A DNA stretch of 64,000 nt from Stenotrophomonas maltophilia (GTDB lineage Bacteria; Pseudomonadota; Gammaproteobacteria; Xanthomonadales; Xanthomonadaceae): NCBI RefSeq assembly GCF_006970445.1, contig NZ_CP033877.1:566750-630749 (forward strand), given 5' to 3'. A program made the translations under genes and the position numbers. Below the pieces are notes generated by a model. The model was not told the DNA's origin, searched no databases, and worked only from the letters and a program-made list of their open reading frames with translations. Positions 51,420 through 59,249 of the stretch are shown piece after piece (positions within the stretch are counted from its first letter, which is position 1; each line of letters opens with the position of its first letter).

Positions 51420-52541
51420 TCACCAGTCCATGTGCATGAACCACAACGCCGCGAAGGCGTCGATGATGATCACCAGCGAGATCGTCTGCACCACGCTGGA
51501 GGTGGTGCGCTCGCCGACCGACTGCGCGGTGCCTTCGACCTTCAGTCCTTCCAGGCAGCCGATCAGGCCGATCACCAGCGCGAACACGGGTGCCTTCGAC
51601 AGGCCGACCAGCATGTGCCGCACTTCCATCGTCTCGTGCATGCGCGCGATGTACATCTGTGGCGGGATGTCGAGGTCGAACGCGCCGACGGTGATGCCGC
51701 CGGCCAGGCCGGCGACCATCGCGATGAAGGTCAACAGGGGCAGGGTGACCAGCAACGCCAGCAAGCGTGGCAACACCAGCAGGTCGACCGGGTCCAGGCC
51801 CAGGGTGCGCATCGCATCGATTTCCTCGCGTGCCTTCATCGCACCGATCTGCGCGGTGAACGCACTGGCGGTGCGGCCGGCCAGCACGATGGCGGTCAGC
51901 AGCACGGCGAATTCGCGCAGGAAGGCGATGTTGACCAGTTCGACCACGTAGATCTCGGCGCCGAAGTCGCGCAGGATGGTCGAGCCGAGGAACGCGATCA
52001 CCGCGCCGACCAGGTAGGACAGCAGCGCCACCAGCGGTACCGCGTCCAGCCCGACCTGCTCCATCTGGTGCACGGTGGCGGTCAGGCGGAAGCGGCGGGG
52101 TTCCTTGACCAGCCGCGCCGCCTTGACCAGGTTCTCGCCGAGGAAGCTGCACAGCGCCTTGATGTTGTGGCCGGTGGTGTGGACGCTGACGCCCAGCCGT
52201 TCCAGCGCGGCCAGCACGCCGAAATCGCGCTTGGGCTTGGGCCGGTCGTCGGCCACTTCCTCGATGGTGCAGACCAGCGCCTGGTGGTCCGCGCGGAACT
52301 GCAGTGCGTCTTCGTGCAGATCGGCACGATGGGCCACGCGCAGCACCTGCAGCACGCCGGCCGAATCCAGCTGTTCGATGCCGGTGGCATCGATGCCGGT
52401 CAGTTTGTCGGGAACGCCGTGCAGGACTTCGGCCGCGGCCAGCGCGGTCTTCAAGGTCCAGGTGCCGGACAGGCGGATCAGGCCCGGGTCGTGGGCATCC
52501 TGTTCGAGCTGGGGGGCGTGGTTCGGGGTCACTTGGGCCAT
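51420..52541 (-). CDS. STAS domain-MlaE permease fusion
   Basis: A 373-residue protein. Residues about 10-100 form a STAS-like domain (IRLSGTWTLKTALAAAEVLHG, GIEQLDSAGVLQVLRVA), followed from about 125 by the MlaE permease (LKEPRRFRLTATVHQMEQVGLDAVPLVALLSYLVGAV..., GRTASAFTAQIGAMKAREEIDAMRTLGLDPVDLLVLPR), which is highly diagnostic. The STAS part replaces a separate MlaB. ATG 52541 is preferred: codons upstream belong to a frame without a start signal. It is divergent from ThrE with a 92-base gap. Confidence 0.92.
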   Translation of the reverse strand: MAQVTPNHAPQLEQDAHDPGLIRLSGTWTLKTALAAAEVLHGVPDKLTGIDATGIEQLDSAGVLQVLRVAHRADLHEDALQFRADHQALVCTIEEVADDRPKPKRDFGVLAALERLGVSVHTTGHNIKALCSFLGENLVKAARLVKEPRRFRLTATVHQMEQVGLDAVPLVALLSYLVGAVIAFLGSTILRDFGAEIYVVELVNIAFLREFAVLLTAIVLAGRTASAFTAQIGAMKAREEIDAMRTLGLDPVDLLVLPRLLALLVTLPLLTFIAMVAGLAGGITVGAFDLDIPPQMYIARMHETMEVRHMLVGLSKAPVFALVIGLIGCLEGLKVEGTAQSVGERTTSSVVQTISLVIIIDAFAALWFMHMDW

Positions 52542-52633
52542 TCGGATCGCAGCATAACCGTTCTGTATCGGGCTTCGCGTCGAACTCGGATGAATTTCTC
52601 CGGTGGGGCCCAGCGTAGGTAATACTACGGCGC

Positions 52634-53893
52634 ATGTCCGCAGACGCTCACACGATCCCCACGCCCCAGGCCACCTACGCACAGCGCGTGGCCTTTGTTT
52701 CCGAGATCGCCGGACGCCTGCACAGCTATGGCACCACGGCCCAGCGCCTGGAAACGGCGGTGGTGGCACTGGCCCGCCAGCTCGATCTGGATTGTGAACC
52801 GTGGTCGAATCCCACCGGTATCATCCTCAGCTTCAGCGATCCGGCGCAGGCGATCGGCTCCAGCGACATCACCCGCGTGATCCGCCTGGCGCCCGGTGAG
52901 AACGACCTGCACAAGCTCAGCGTCGCCGACCATATCGCCGAGGAAGTGTCCAACGGGCGGATGAGCATCGCCCAGGGCCACACTGCACTGCGCCAGCTGG
53001 ACAAGGATCCGGGCCGGCGCGGCAAGCTGCGCACCATCCTGTCGTTCAGCCTCGGCGCAGCCGGCGTGGCCGGGATGTGGAAGCTGCCGTGGCTGGACAT
53101 TGCCACCGCCGGTGTCATCGGCCTGATGATCGGCCTGCTCGGCATGGTCACCGATCGTCGCCCGGCCACCCGCGAAGCGGCCGAGGCGCTGGCGGCGCTG
53201 CTGGCCGGCATGGTCGCCACCCTGGTGGCGTCGTTCATCGGCGCGCTCAACCTCAACACGGTGATCATCGCCTCGCTGGTGGTGCTGCTGCCCGGCATGT
53301 CGCTGACCAATGCGGTCAACGAGCTGGCCAGCCAGCACTGGGTATCGGGTACCGCACGCTTTGCCGGCGCACTGACCACCATCATGAAGCTCAGCGTCGG
53401 CGCGATGATCGCGGTGACCCTGGCCGACGTGCTCGGCCTGGATCCGGTGATCCGGGCCACGCGGCCGCAGGGGCCGTGGGTGGAGTGGGGCTCGCTGCTG
53501 ACCGCAGCGTTCGCCTTCGCGATGCTGTTCAAGGCCAACCGCCGCGATTACCCGTGGGTGATCGCCGCCTCGGTGGCCGGTTATGCGATCTCCAAGTTCG
53601 GCGGCCATGCCTGGGGTGCGCCGGCCGGCATCTTCCTGTCGGCAATGCTGTTGACCGCCGGTGGCAATCTGTTCGGTCGCCTGGTCGGGCGTCCGGGCGC
53701 GATCATCCGCCTGCCCGGCATCATCATGATGGTGCCCGGCAGCACCAGCCTGCGCGGCGTGCTGACCCTGGTCCAGCAGCAGGACGTGGGCGCCGGCCAG
53801 AGCGTGTTCCTGACCGTGCTCAACGTGGTGATGGCGCTGGTGGCGGGCCTGCTGTTCGGCAACCTGCTGATGCCGGCCCGCAAAACCCTGTAA
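52634..53893 (+). CDS. ThrE-family threonine/serine exporter
   Basis: A 419-residue inner-membrane protein. The N-terminal 140 residues are the soluble DUF1212 domain (VSEIAGRLHSYGTTAQRLETAVVALARQLDL), followed by about ten helices in two repeats (ThrE and ThrE_2: GMVATLVASFIGALNLNTVIIASLVVLLPGMSLTNAVNELAS, and IIRLPGIIMMVPGSTSLRGVL). Such proteins export threonine and serine, and peptides in some species. Monocistronic, ending at a terminator. Confidence 0.9.
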   Translation: MSADAHTIPTPQATYAQRVAFVSEIAGRLHSYGTTAQRLETAVVALARQLDLDCEPWSNPTGIILSFSDPAQAIGSSDITRVIRLAPGENDLHKLSVADHIAEEVSNGRMSIAQGHTALRQLDKDPGRRGKLRTILSFSLGAAGVAGMWKLPWLDIATAGVIGLMIGLLGMVTDRRPATREAAEALAALLAGMVATLVASFIGALNLNTVIIASLVVLLPGMSLTNAVNELASQHWVSGTARFAGALTTIMKLSVGAMIAVTLADVLGLDPVIRATRPQGPWVEWGSLLTAAFAFAMLFKANRRDYPWVIAASVAGYAISKFGGHAWGAPAGIFLSAMLLTAGGNLFGRLVGRPGAIIRLPGIIMMVPGSTSLRGVLTLVQQQDVGAGQSVFLTVLNVVMALVAGLLFGNLLMPARKTL

Positions 53894-53916
53894 TCGCCCT
53901 CTGGGCTGCTTCCTGT

Positions 53917-53950
53917 GGGTGTGGACCGTTGGTCCACACCCCTTTCCTTT
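53917..53950 (+). terminator. Terminator of the ThrE gene
   Basis: GGGTGTGGACC (53917-53927) and GGTCCACACCC (53931-53941) form a perfect 11-base stem with a three-base loop, followed by CTTTCCTTT. This stem sequence resembles dispersed Stenotrophomonas palindromes but carries no GTAG. Confidence 0.65.
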
Positions 53951-53960
53951 CCAGGGAATG

Positions 53961-53990
53961 AAAAAACGCCGGCTTTCGCCGGCGTTCTTC
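53961..53990 (-). terminator. Terminator of the H-NS-like gene
   Basis: AACGCCGGC and GCCGGCGTT form a stem with a TTTC loop, and a run of six A precedes it on the + strand, which becomes U6 in the - strand transcript. It is 20 bases after the H-NS-like stop and may also back up the ThrE terminator. Confidence 0.85.
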
Positions 53991-54009
53991 ATTGCATCCC
54001 GATCCGGCC

Positions 54010-54393
54010 TCAGGCCTTCTTGATCAGGAAGTCTTCCGGCTTCTTGTTGCCCTTGGCAGTCAGCTCAGCCATCCAGCGCGGCTGCTTGCCACGGCCGGTC
54101 CAGGTTTCCTTGGGGTTGGCCGGGTTGCGGTACTTCGGGGCAACCTTGCCCAGCTTGCGGCCAGCGGTCTTCGACGGTGCCTTGGCGACCTTGGCCACCT
54201 TGCGCGCGCGCGGGGCCGGGGCGTCGCCGAACAGTTCCTCGATGGTGTAACCCTCGGTCTTGGCCAGCTTGGTCAGCTGGGCGCGAACCTTGGTGATCGG
54301 CCGGCGCTTGGCGACGATGGTCTGCTGCTTCTTCGCGGTGCGGATCAGTGCGCCCAGCTCGCGCGCCGACAGGCCGGTCAGGTCAATGCTCAT
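54010..54393 (-). CDS. H-NS-family nucleoid-associated protein
   Basis: A 127-residue small basic DNA-binding protein. The N-terminal 45 residues should form the oligomerisation helices (ARELGALIRTAKKQQTIVAKRRPITKVRAQL), then a Lys/Ala/Arg-rich linker, and the C-terminal DNA-binding motif YRNPANPKETWTGRGKQPRWMAEL, which is the H-NS/BpH3-type core (TWTGRGRxPxW). Such proteins silence AT-rich or foreign DNA. Its upstream region (54394-54580) is visibly AT-richer than the surroundings, as is common for self-regulated H-NS genes; that regulatory link is inference. Confidence 0.92.
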   Translation of the reverse strand: MSIDLTGLSARELGALIRTAKKQQTIVAKRRPITKVRAQLTKLAKTEGYTIEELFGDAPAPRARKVAKVAKAPSKTAGRKLGKVAPKYRNPANPKETWTGRGKQPRWMAELTAKGNKKPEDFLIKKA

Positions 54394-54580
54394 TTACTGT
54401 TACTCCGGAAACTAATGTGTGGACGGGACAAGCCAGTCCATGGCGTCGGCGGACAGAATAGAGATGAATTAATCCAAGCACAAATGCAGGCAGGACATGC
54501 CGTGGCGGCATGCCGACGCCGTTGCGGTGATTTTGACCGGATTATGTCCGCTGCAATATCCGCCCGCGCTGGCGCAGGCA

Positions 54581-54610
54581 AAAAAAGACCGGGGCAGGCC
54601 CCGGTCTTTT
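54581..54610 (-). terminator. Terminator of proS
   Basis: AAGACCGGGGC and GCCCCGGTCTT pair around a short AG/AGG loop, with six to seven A on the + strand side giving a U run in the - strand transcript. It begins four bases after the proS stop. Confidence 0.88.
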
Positions 54611-54614
54611 CATG

Positions 54615-56318
54615 TCAGCCCTGCAGTCGCTGCAGCAGGGTCGCCTTGTCCAGGCTCTCTGCGTCGGTGGCGCGGCGCGAGCGGTACTCGTAGGTGCCGG
54701 CGGCCAGGCCGCGTTCGCTGACCACCACGCGGTGCGGGATACCGATCAGTTCCATGTCGGCGAACATCGCGCCCGGGCGCAGGCCGCGGTCGTCGAGTGC
54801 GGCGTCCAGGCCCGCCCCGCGCAGCTCCTGCAGCAGATTGGCAGCAGCATCGGCCACGGCAGCATCGCCCTTCGGGTTGATCACGCACACCACCACCTGC
54901 CACGGCGCCATCGCGTCCGGCCAGATGATGCCGGCATCGTCATGGTTCTGTTCGATCGCGGCAGCCACCACGCGCGAGATACCGATGCCGTAGCAGCCCA
55001 TCGCCATTACCGCCGCCTTGCCGTTTTCATCCAGCACGGTGGCATCCAGCGCTTCGGCGTACTTGCGGCCGAGCTGGAATACATGGCCGACTTCGATGCC
55101 ACGGGCGATCTTCAGTTCACCGCCGTCCAGGGCACGGTCGCCAGCACGCACGTTGCGGATGTCGGCCACTTCCGGTTCCGGCAGGTCGCGGCCCCAGTTG
55201 ACGCCGGCCAGGTGGAAACCGGCTTCGTTGGCGCCGACGACGAAGTCGGCCATCGCCGCCACTTCGCGATCGGCGACCACGCGGATGGCCTTGGCCGGGG
55301 CGACCGGGCCGAGGAAGCCCGGCACGCTGCCAAGGTGCTCGGCGATTTCCGCCTCGCTGGCGAAGCGCTGCTCGTCCAGGCCGGCGACCTTGGCCAGCTT
55401 GATCTCGTTGACCTCATGGTCGCCACGCACCAGCGCCAGCACGAACTGCTGTGCCTTGCCTTCGCCGGCGATCAGCGCCACCGACTTCACCGTGCGCTGC
55501 AGGTCGATGCCGAGCAGCGCCGCGACGTCCTCGCAGGTCTTCTGGGTGGGGGTATCCACCTTGCGCATCGTTTCGGTGGCGGCCGCACGCGGTGCCGGAT
55601 CGGCAGCGATCGCCGCTTCCATGTTGGCCGCGTAGTCCGAACCGGTGGAGAACACCAGTGCGTCTTCGCCGGAATCGGCGATCACGTGGAATTCCTGCGA
55701 GGCATCGCCGCCGATCGCGCCGGAGTCCGCCTGCACCATCCGGAAGTCCAGGCCGAGGCGGGTGAAGATGCGGCTGTAGGCCGACTTCATGTTCTCGTAC
55801 TCGCGCACCAGGCAGTCATCGTGCAGGTGGAACGAATAGGCGTCCTTCATCAGGAACTCGCGCGAGCGCATCACGCCGAAGCGCGGGCGGATCTCGTCGC
55901 GGAACTTGGTCTGCACCTGATAGAAGTTCACCGGCAGCTGCTTGTAGCTGGACAGCTCGCTGCGCGCGAAGTCGCAGGCGGCTTCTTCGGCGGTCGGGCT
56001 GTAGCAGAACACCTGGTCCTTGCGGTCCTTGATCTTCAGCAGCTGCGGGCCGAACTTCTGCCAGCGGCCGGTCTGCTCCCACAGTTCCTTCGGCTGGATG
56101 GTCGGGATCTGGAATTCCACGGCACCGGCCCGGTCCATTTCCTCGCGCACGATGCGTTCGACCTTGCGCAGCACGCGCAGGCCCAGCGGCGACCAGGTGT
56201 ACAGGCCCGATGCCAGCTTGCGGATCATGCCCGCGCGCAGCATCAGCCGATGGCTGGTCAGCTCGGCGTCGCTGGGGGTTTCCTTGGTGGTGTGCAGGTG
56301 GAACTGGGAGAGGCGCAT
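54615..56318 (-). CDS. proS: Prolyl-tRNA synthetase (bacterial type with editing domain)
   Basis: Charges tRNA-Pro. The 567-residue class II synthetase begins [15 protein letters not shown] and has motif 1 around [20 protein letters not shown] sequence ([10 protein letters not shown]), motif 2 ([26 protein letters not shown]), the INS editing insert (about 230-400, with [20 protein letters not shown]), motif 3 ([13 protein letters not shown]), and a C-terminal anticodon-binding domain. ATG 56318 matches the family start; the longer frame to 56666 would translate a repeat element and is rejected. Confidence 0.96.
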   Translation of the reverse strand: MRLSQFHLHTTKETPSDAELTSHRLMLRAGMIRKLASGLYTWSPLGLRVLRKVERIVREEMDRAGAVEFQIPTIQPKELWEQTGRWQKFGPQLLKIKDRKDQVFCYSPTAEEAACDFARSELSSYKQLPVNFYQVQTKFRDEIRPRFGVMRSREFLMKDAYSFHLHDDCLVREYENMKSAYSRIFTRLGLDFRMVQADSGAIGGDASQEFHVIADSGEDALVFSTGSDYAANMEAAIAADPAPRAAATETMRKVDTPTQKTCEDVAALLGIDLQRTVKSVALIAGEGKAQQFVLALVRGDHEVNEIKLAKVAGLDEQRFASEAEIAEHLGSVPGFLGPVAPAKAIRVVADREVAAMADFVVGANEAGFHLAGVNWGRDLPEPEVADIRNVRAGDRALDGGELKIARGIEVGHVFQLGRKYAEALDATVLDENGKAAVMAMGCYGIGISRVVAAAIEQNHDDAGIIWPDAMAPWQVVVCVINPKGDAAVADAAANLLQELRGAGLDAALDDRGLRPGAMFADMELIGIPHRVVVSERGLAAGTYEYRSRRATDAESLDKATLLQRLQG

Positions 56319-56381
56319 CGTCGGCTTCGGATAACGGCAGAGACGTCTATTCTGCCAGCCCGGCCGGGGGGAGGGGTATCG

Positions 56382-56580
56382 GCAGGGCTGCGCCCTGCAC
56401 CCGCCTGAAGCAACGTCAACTGCAACGGCAACAGCAAGAACGGGTTTCCTGGGAGATGGCGGGGTGGGTCCGGTTGCGGGGGGCGCCGTGAATACGTCCA
56501 TGTAGGCTCGGTCGCCGCATCCATGCGGCTCACGCCCCCGCAACCGGACCCACCCCGCCTTCGACAGTTTCCTGCGAGCT
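56382..56580. repeat. Large palindromic repeat element, copy B (right flank partial)
   Basis: Starts with GCAGGGCTGCGCCCTGC (56382-56398) and AAC-rich sequence as in copy A, then a 25-base perfect inverted repeat (56458-56482 with 56535-56559, arms beginning GGCGGGGTGGGTCCGGTT) around a 52-base centre containing CATCCATGCGGC. The terminal GCAGGGC-type palindrome expected on the right is missing; other palindromes follow at 56596 and 56661. It opens the 660-base gap 56319-56978, which is filled with repeats and has no plausible gene. Confidence 0.75.
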
Positions 56581-56595
56581 GTCGGAATGGCCCCT

Positions 56596-56636
56596 GGGGT
56601 CAGATCCGTTTTCCGCAGGAAAACGGATCTGACCCC
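56596..56636. repeat. 19-base perfect inverted repeat (GGGGTCAGATCC type)
   Basis: GGGGTCAGATCCGTTTTCC (56596-56614) and its exact reverse complement (56618-56636) surround a three-base loop. GGGGTCAGATCC/GGATCTGACCCC palindromes are, from general knowledge, a widespread REP-like class often linked to RAYT transposases; no such transposase gene lies in this window. A related half-site (GATCTGAC) follows at 56649. Confidence 0.75.
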
Positions 56637-56660
56637 GGATTCAATTCGAGATCTGACAGA

Positions 56661-56687
56661 TTTCATCCACGCATGGCGTGGATCTAC
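56661..56687 (-). repeat. SMAG-type GTAG palindrome
   Basis: Read on the - strand it is GTAG followed by ATCCACGC-CAT-GCGTGGAT, the form typical of the SMAG elements of S. maltophilia (GTAG at one end of a short hairpin). It lies in the repeat-filled gap upstream of proS. Confidence 0.8.
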
Positions 56688-56712
56688 TGACCGTCACTAG
56701 CGGTCTGTCAGG

Positions 56713-56969
56713 GGCGGGGCGGTGTGGGGTGGCAGGACCGTTGGCGCCATGGATGGCGCCATCGAGCCCCCATGGGTGAGGGCGCTTTGCTTGCGAAGCA
56801 CTGCTTCGCAAGCGCCCGAACGCACAGCCGCCAGCGGCTGGGCCGCGCCGCGGAGCGGGGTTTACGGCGTGTCCTGCCAGCCCACACCGCCCCGCCAAAC
56901 GCACGGAAAGCCCAGAGCCGGCTGTTGCCCTTGCTGTTGCCTCTGTGGGTGCAGGGCTGCAAGCCCTGC
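56713..56969. repeat. Large palindromic repeat element, copy C
   Basis: Left inner arm GGCGGGGCGGTGTGGG... (56713-56737) pairs with 56872-56896 (TCCTGCCAGCCCACACCGCC...), around a centre with GCCATGGATGGCGCC and CCCCCATGGG, then AAC/GTTGC-rich sequence and the terminal GCAGGGCTGCAAGCCCTGC (56951-56969), identical to the right end of copy A. The left terminal palindrome is missing. An extra hairpin (GCTTGCGAAGCACTGCTTCGCAAGC, about 56791-56815) sits inside. Its end is ten bases from the stop of the DUF4124 gene and could act as that gene's terminator. Confidence 0.75.
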
Positions 56970-56978
56970 CGATAACCC

Positions 56979-57353
56979 TCACTGTGCTGGGCAGTAGGCC
57001 TTGATGGCGGCTTCGGCCAATCCCCTCTGCGCGGTGTGCTGCTCCGGGGTCAACGGGGTATCGGCCTTGCCATCACCATCGGTGTCCTGCATCACCTGGC
57101 CACCGCCGTCCAGCAGGGCCAGGTTGGCCCGGGCCGTGCTGCACTGCTCGGGAACCGGGGCGGCCGGGGTCTCGGTGCTGGCCGCGGCCTGCGGGGTGCG
57201 GGCCTGCTCGCGGGTCTCGTACTTCTTGCCCGCCGGTGGGGTCTCCGAGTATTGGGTCACGCCCTGGGCGTCCTTCCATTTGTAGACGGGACCGGCCACG
57301 GCGTTGGCACTGGCCAACAGCAGCAGGCATCCAAGGCAGGACAGGGCACGCAT
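56979..57353 (-). CDS. DUF4124-domain exported protein
   Basis: A 124-residue secreted protein. ATG 57353 is chosen because GGAG lies six bases upstream (inside an alternative ATG at 57365). The signal peptide is ALSCLGCLLLLASANAVAG with cleavage near AVA|GP. The DUF4124 core VYKWKDAQGVTQYSETPP follows immediately. The C-terminal half contains QDTDGDGKADTPLT, a Ca-binding-loop-like D-x-D-x-D pattern, and two Cys that could pair. Role unknown; DUF4124 proteins are periplasmic or surface proteins. Divergent from pssA with an 80-base gap. Confidence 0.85.
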   Translation of the reverse strand: MRALSCLGCLLLLASANAVAGPVYKWKDAQGVTQYSETPPAGKKYETREQARTPQAAASTETPAAPVPEQCSTARANLALLDGGGQVMQDTDGDGKADTPLTPEQHTAQRGLAEAAIKAYCPAQ

Positions 57354-57433
57354 GGCAAACTCCATGGAATGGGCGTAGAACGCCGATTGCAGCATTGGCG
57401 CCGAGCACTGGCAAGTCGATTAAACTGGATTCC

Positions 57434-58210
57434 ATGGACCCGATCACACCGCCGCCGCGCTCGCGCACGATTTACCTGCTGCCCAACCTGTTCACCACCG
57501 CCGGCCTGTTCGCCGGTTTCTACGCGATCATCGCCGCGGCCAACGGGGATTTCGTCAACGCCAGCATCGCCGTGTTCGTGGCGGCGGTGATGGATGGCCT
57601 GGACGGGCGCGTGGCGCGCCTGACCGGCACCAGCAGTGAATTCGGCGTGCAGTACGACTCGCTGGCCGACCTGGTCAGCTTCGGCATGGCCCCGGCGCTG
57701 GTGATGTACCACTGGTCGCTGTCGTGGCTGAAGTTCGATGATCCGTTGCTCGGCCGCGTCGGCTGGGCCGTGGCCTTCCTGTATGCGGCCTGCGCGGCAC
57801 TGCGCCTGGCCCGCTTCAACACGCAGGTGGCGGTGGTCGACAAGCGCTGGTTCGTCGGCCTGGCCAGCCCGGCCGCAGCGGGCCTGATGATGTCCTTCGT
57901 CTGGGCGTTTGCCGATGGCAACCTGGGCTGGGATGGCAACCAGCTGCGCTATGTGGCGCTGGCGGTGACGATCATCGCTGCGCTGCTGATGGTCAGCCGT
58001 ATCCGCTTCTGGAGCTTCAAGGGCGGTGCTGCCAAGGGCACCCGTTCGGACCGCGTGCCATTCCTGGTGCTGGCACTGGTGCCGGTGGCCATCGCCATCG
58101 CGGTGATCGACCTGCCGCGCGTGCTGTTCGCGGTCGGCATCCTGTACGCCTTGTCCGGCCCGGTGATGTGGGCCGTGCAGCGCCTGCGCAAGAAGCCCGA
58201 GGCCGCGTGA
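57434..58210 (+). CDS. pssA: CDP-diacylglycerol-serine O-phosphatidyltransferase
   Basis: Makes phosphatidylserine, the precursor of phosphatidylethanolamine, in the inner membrane. The 258-residue protein has about seven helices and the CDP-alcohol phosphatidyltransferase motif D-G-x2-A-R-x8-G-x3-D-x3-D, seen as DGRVARLTGTSSEFGVQYDSLAD. It belongs to the membrane (type II, Bacillus-like) class rather than the E. coli soluble type. ATG 57434 is used. The stop overlaps the next gene by four bases (GTGA). Confidence 0.94.
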   Translation: MDPITPPPRSRTIYLLPNLFTTAGLFAGFYAIIAAANGDFVNASIAVFVAAVMDGLDGRVARLTGTSSEFGVQYDSLADLVSFGMAPALVMYHWSLSWLKFDDPLLGRVGWAVAFLYAACAALRLARFNTQVAVVDKRWFVGLASPAAAGLMMSFVWAFADGNLGWDGNQLRYVALAVTIIAALLMVSRIRFWSFKGGAAKGTRSDRVPFLVLALVPVAIAIAVIDLPRVLFAVGILYALSGPVMWAVQRLRKKPEAA

Positions 58211-58710
58211 GCCAGGACCTGCCCGTGCTGTGGTCACCGGCCCAGCAGGCCTGGCTGCAGGCCATGGGCTATACCGTCTATCACGACTGCCAGCTGGCCG
58301 CCGAGCTGGATGCCGCGCTGCAGTTGAGCGTGGCCGAAGCCGAGGCCAGCGTCGCTCCGCCGGAACCGGTACGGGCCGCCGTGCGCTCGCGCGACGACCA
58401 CGCCGGGCCCGCGCCCGCAGTCCGCGCGGAACGCCCGGCACCGCCGCGCCGCGAAACGCCGGTCAGCGCCCCGGATACCGTGCCGGCGGCTGAGCGCCCG
58501 CTGCCCAGCGGCAATGCACGCCAGCCGGTGGTACGCCTGCCGGATCGCCTGCAGATCGCACTGCTGCGCGCCTCCGGCTGCAACCCGAACGACCCGGCCA
58601 CCCAGGTGCTGATGGACAGCTGGCCGCTGGACCAGCTGCGCCACGACCCGGCCGCCAAGCGTGCGCTGTGGCCGCAGCTGCGTGCCCTGCGCAAGCGGGG
58701 TGCGCCGTGA
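58207..58710 (+). CDS. Hypothetical protein, possible DNA polymerase III psi subunit (HolD-like)
   Basis: A 167-residue protein starting at GTG 58207. The N-terminus WSPAQQAWLQAMGYTVYHD and the C-terminal block WPLDQLRHDPAAKRALWPQLRALRKR resemble psi-subunit ends (a short chi-binding N-terminal segment and an ALWxxLRxL tail), separated by a long Pro/Ala/Arg-rich linker. It lies immediately upstream of rimI, as holD does in E. coli, and the window also has holC, encoding its partner chi. This identification is inference from position and pattern. Confidence 0.6.
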   Translation: MSQDLPVLWSPAQQAWLQAMGYTVYHDCQLAAELDAALQLSVAEAEASVAPPEPVRAAVRSRDDHAGPAPAVRAERPAPPRRETPVSAPDTVPAAERPLPSGNARQPVVRLPDRLQIALLRASGCNPNDPATQVLMDSWPLDQLRHDPAAKRALWPQLRALRKRGAP

Positions 58711-59204
58711 GCGCGGTGACCCGGCCCGGCCCGGTCAGCCTGCGTGCGCTGCGCGAGAGCGACCTCAATGCGGTGATGGCGATCGAGCTGCGGGGCTACC
58801 CTTTCCCCTGGACCCGCGGCATCTTCATCGACTGCCTGCGCGCCGGCTATCCCGGCCTGGCGATGGAGCGCGATGGCCTGCTGATCGGCTACGGCGTGCT
58901 CAGCATCGCCGCCGATGAAGCGCACGTGTTGAACATCTGCATCGATCCACTCGCACAGTCGCGCGGGCTGGGTCGCCAGCTGCTGCGCGCGCTGGTGCAG
59001 CTGGCCGCCGACCGCGGCGCACAGCGCGTCTTCCTGGAAGTGCGTCCGTCCAATACGCCGGCGCTGGCGCTGTACCACAGCGAAGGATTCAACGAGATCG
59101 GCCGCCGCCCGCGTTACTACCCGGCCGCACAGGGGCGCGAGGATGCGGTGGTGATGGCGATCGAACTGGTCGACGGCGACCTGCAGGTGATGCCGCCGCT
59201 GTAA
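58707..59204 (+). CDS. rimI: Ribosomal-protein-alanine N-acetyltransferase
   Basis: A 165-residue GNAT enzyme that acetylates the N-terminal alanine of ribosomal protein S18. The acetyl-CoA loop is in LAQSRGLGRQLLRAL (R-x-x-G-x-G/A), EVRPSNTPALALYHSEGFNEIGRRPRYYP is the RimI signature, and ELRGYPFPWTRGIFIDCLRAGYP is the substrate end. GTG 58707 overlaps the HolD-like gene by four bases. A SMAG palindrome lies just after the stop. Confidence 0.92.
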   Translation: MSAVTRPGPVSLRALRESDLNAVMAIELRGYPFPWTRGIFIDCLRAGYPGLAMERDGLLIGYGVLSIAADEAHVLNICIDPLAQSRGLGRQLLRALVQLAADRGAQRVFLEVRPSNTPALALYHSEGFNEIGRRPRYYPAAQGREDAVVMAIELVDGDLQVMPPL

Positions 59205-59214
59205 CGGGGAAGGG

Positions 59215-59238
59215 GTGCCGGCCAGCGGCCGGCACTAC
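59215..59238 (-). repeat. SMAG-type GTAG palindrome
   Basis: Read on the - strand: GTAG overlapping GTGCCGGCC-GCT-GGCCGGCAC, a standard S. maltophilia SMAG form. It lies between the convergent rimI and DMT transporter stops and may serve both as terminator. Confidence 0.85.
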
Positions 59239-59249
59239 CGATGCGCCGC

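Noticed and set aside
54615..56666. Longer proS start at 56666
   Set aside because: The extra 116 codons translate the palindromic repeat element; the family start is at 56318.
56319..56978. Small genes within the repeat cluster
   Set aside because: Several short frames exist on both strands, but all follow the palindromes and have no ribosome-binding site or family motif.
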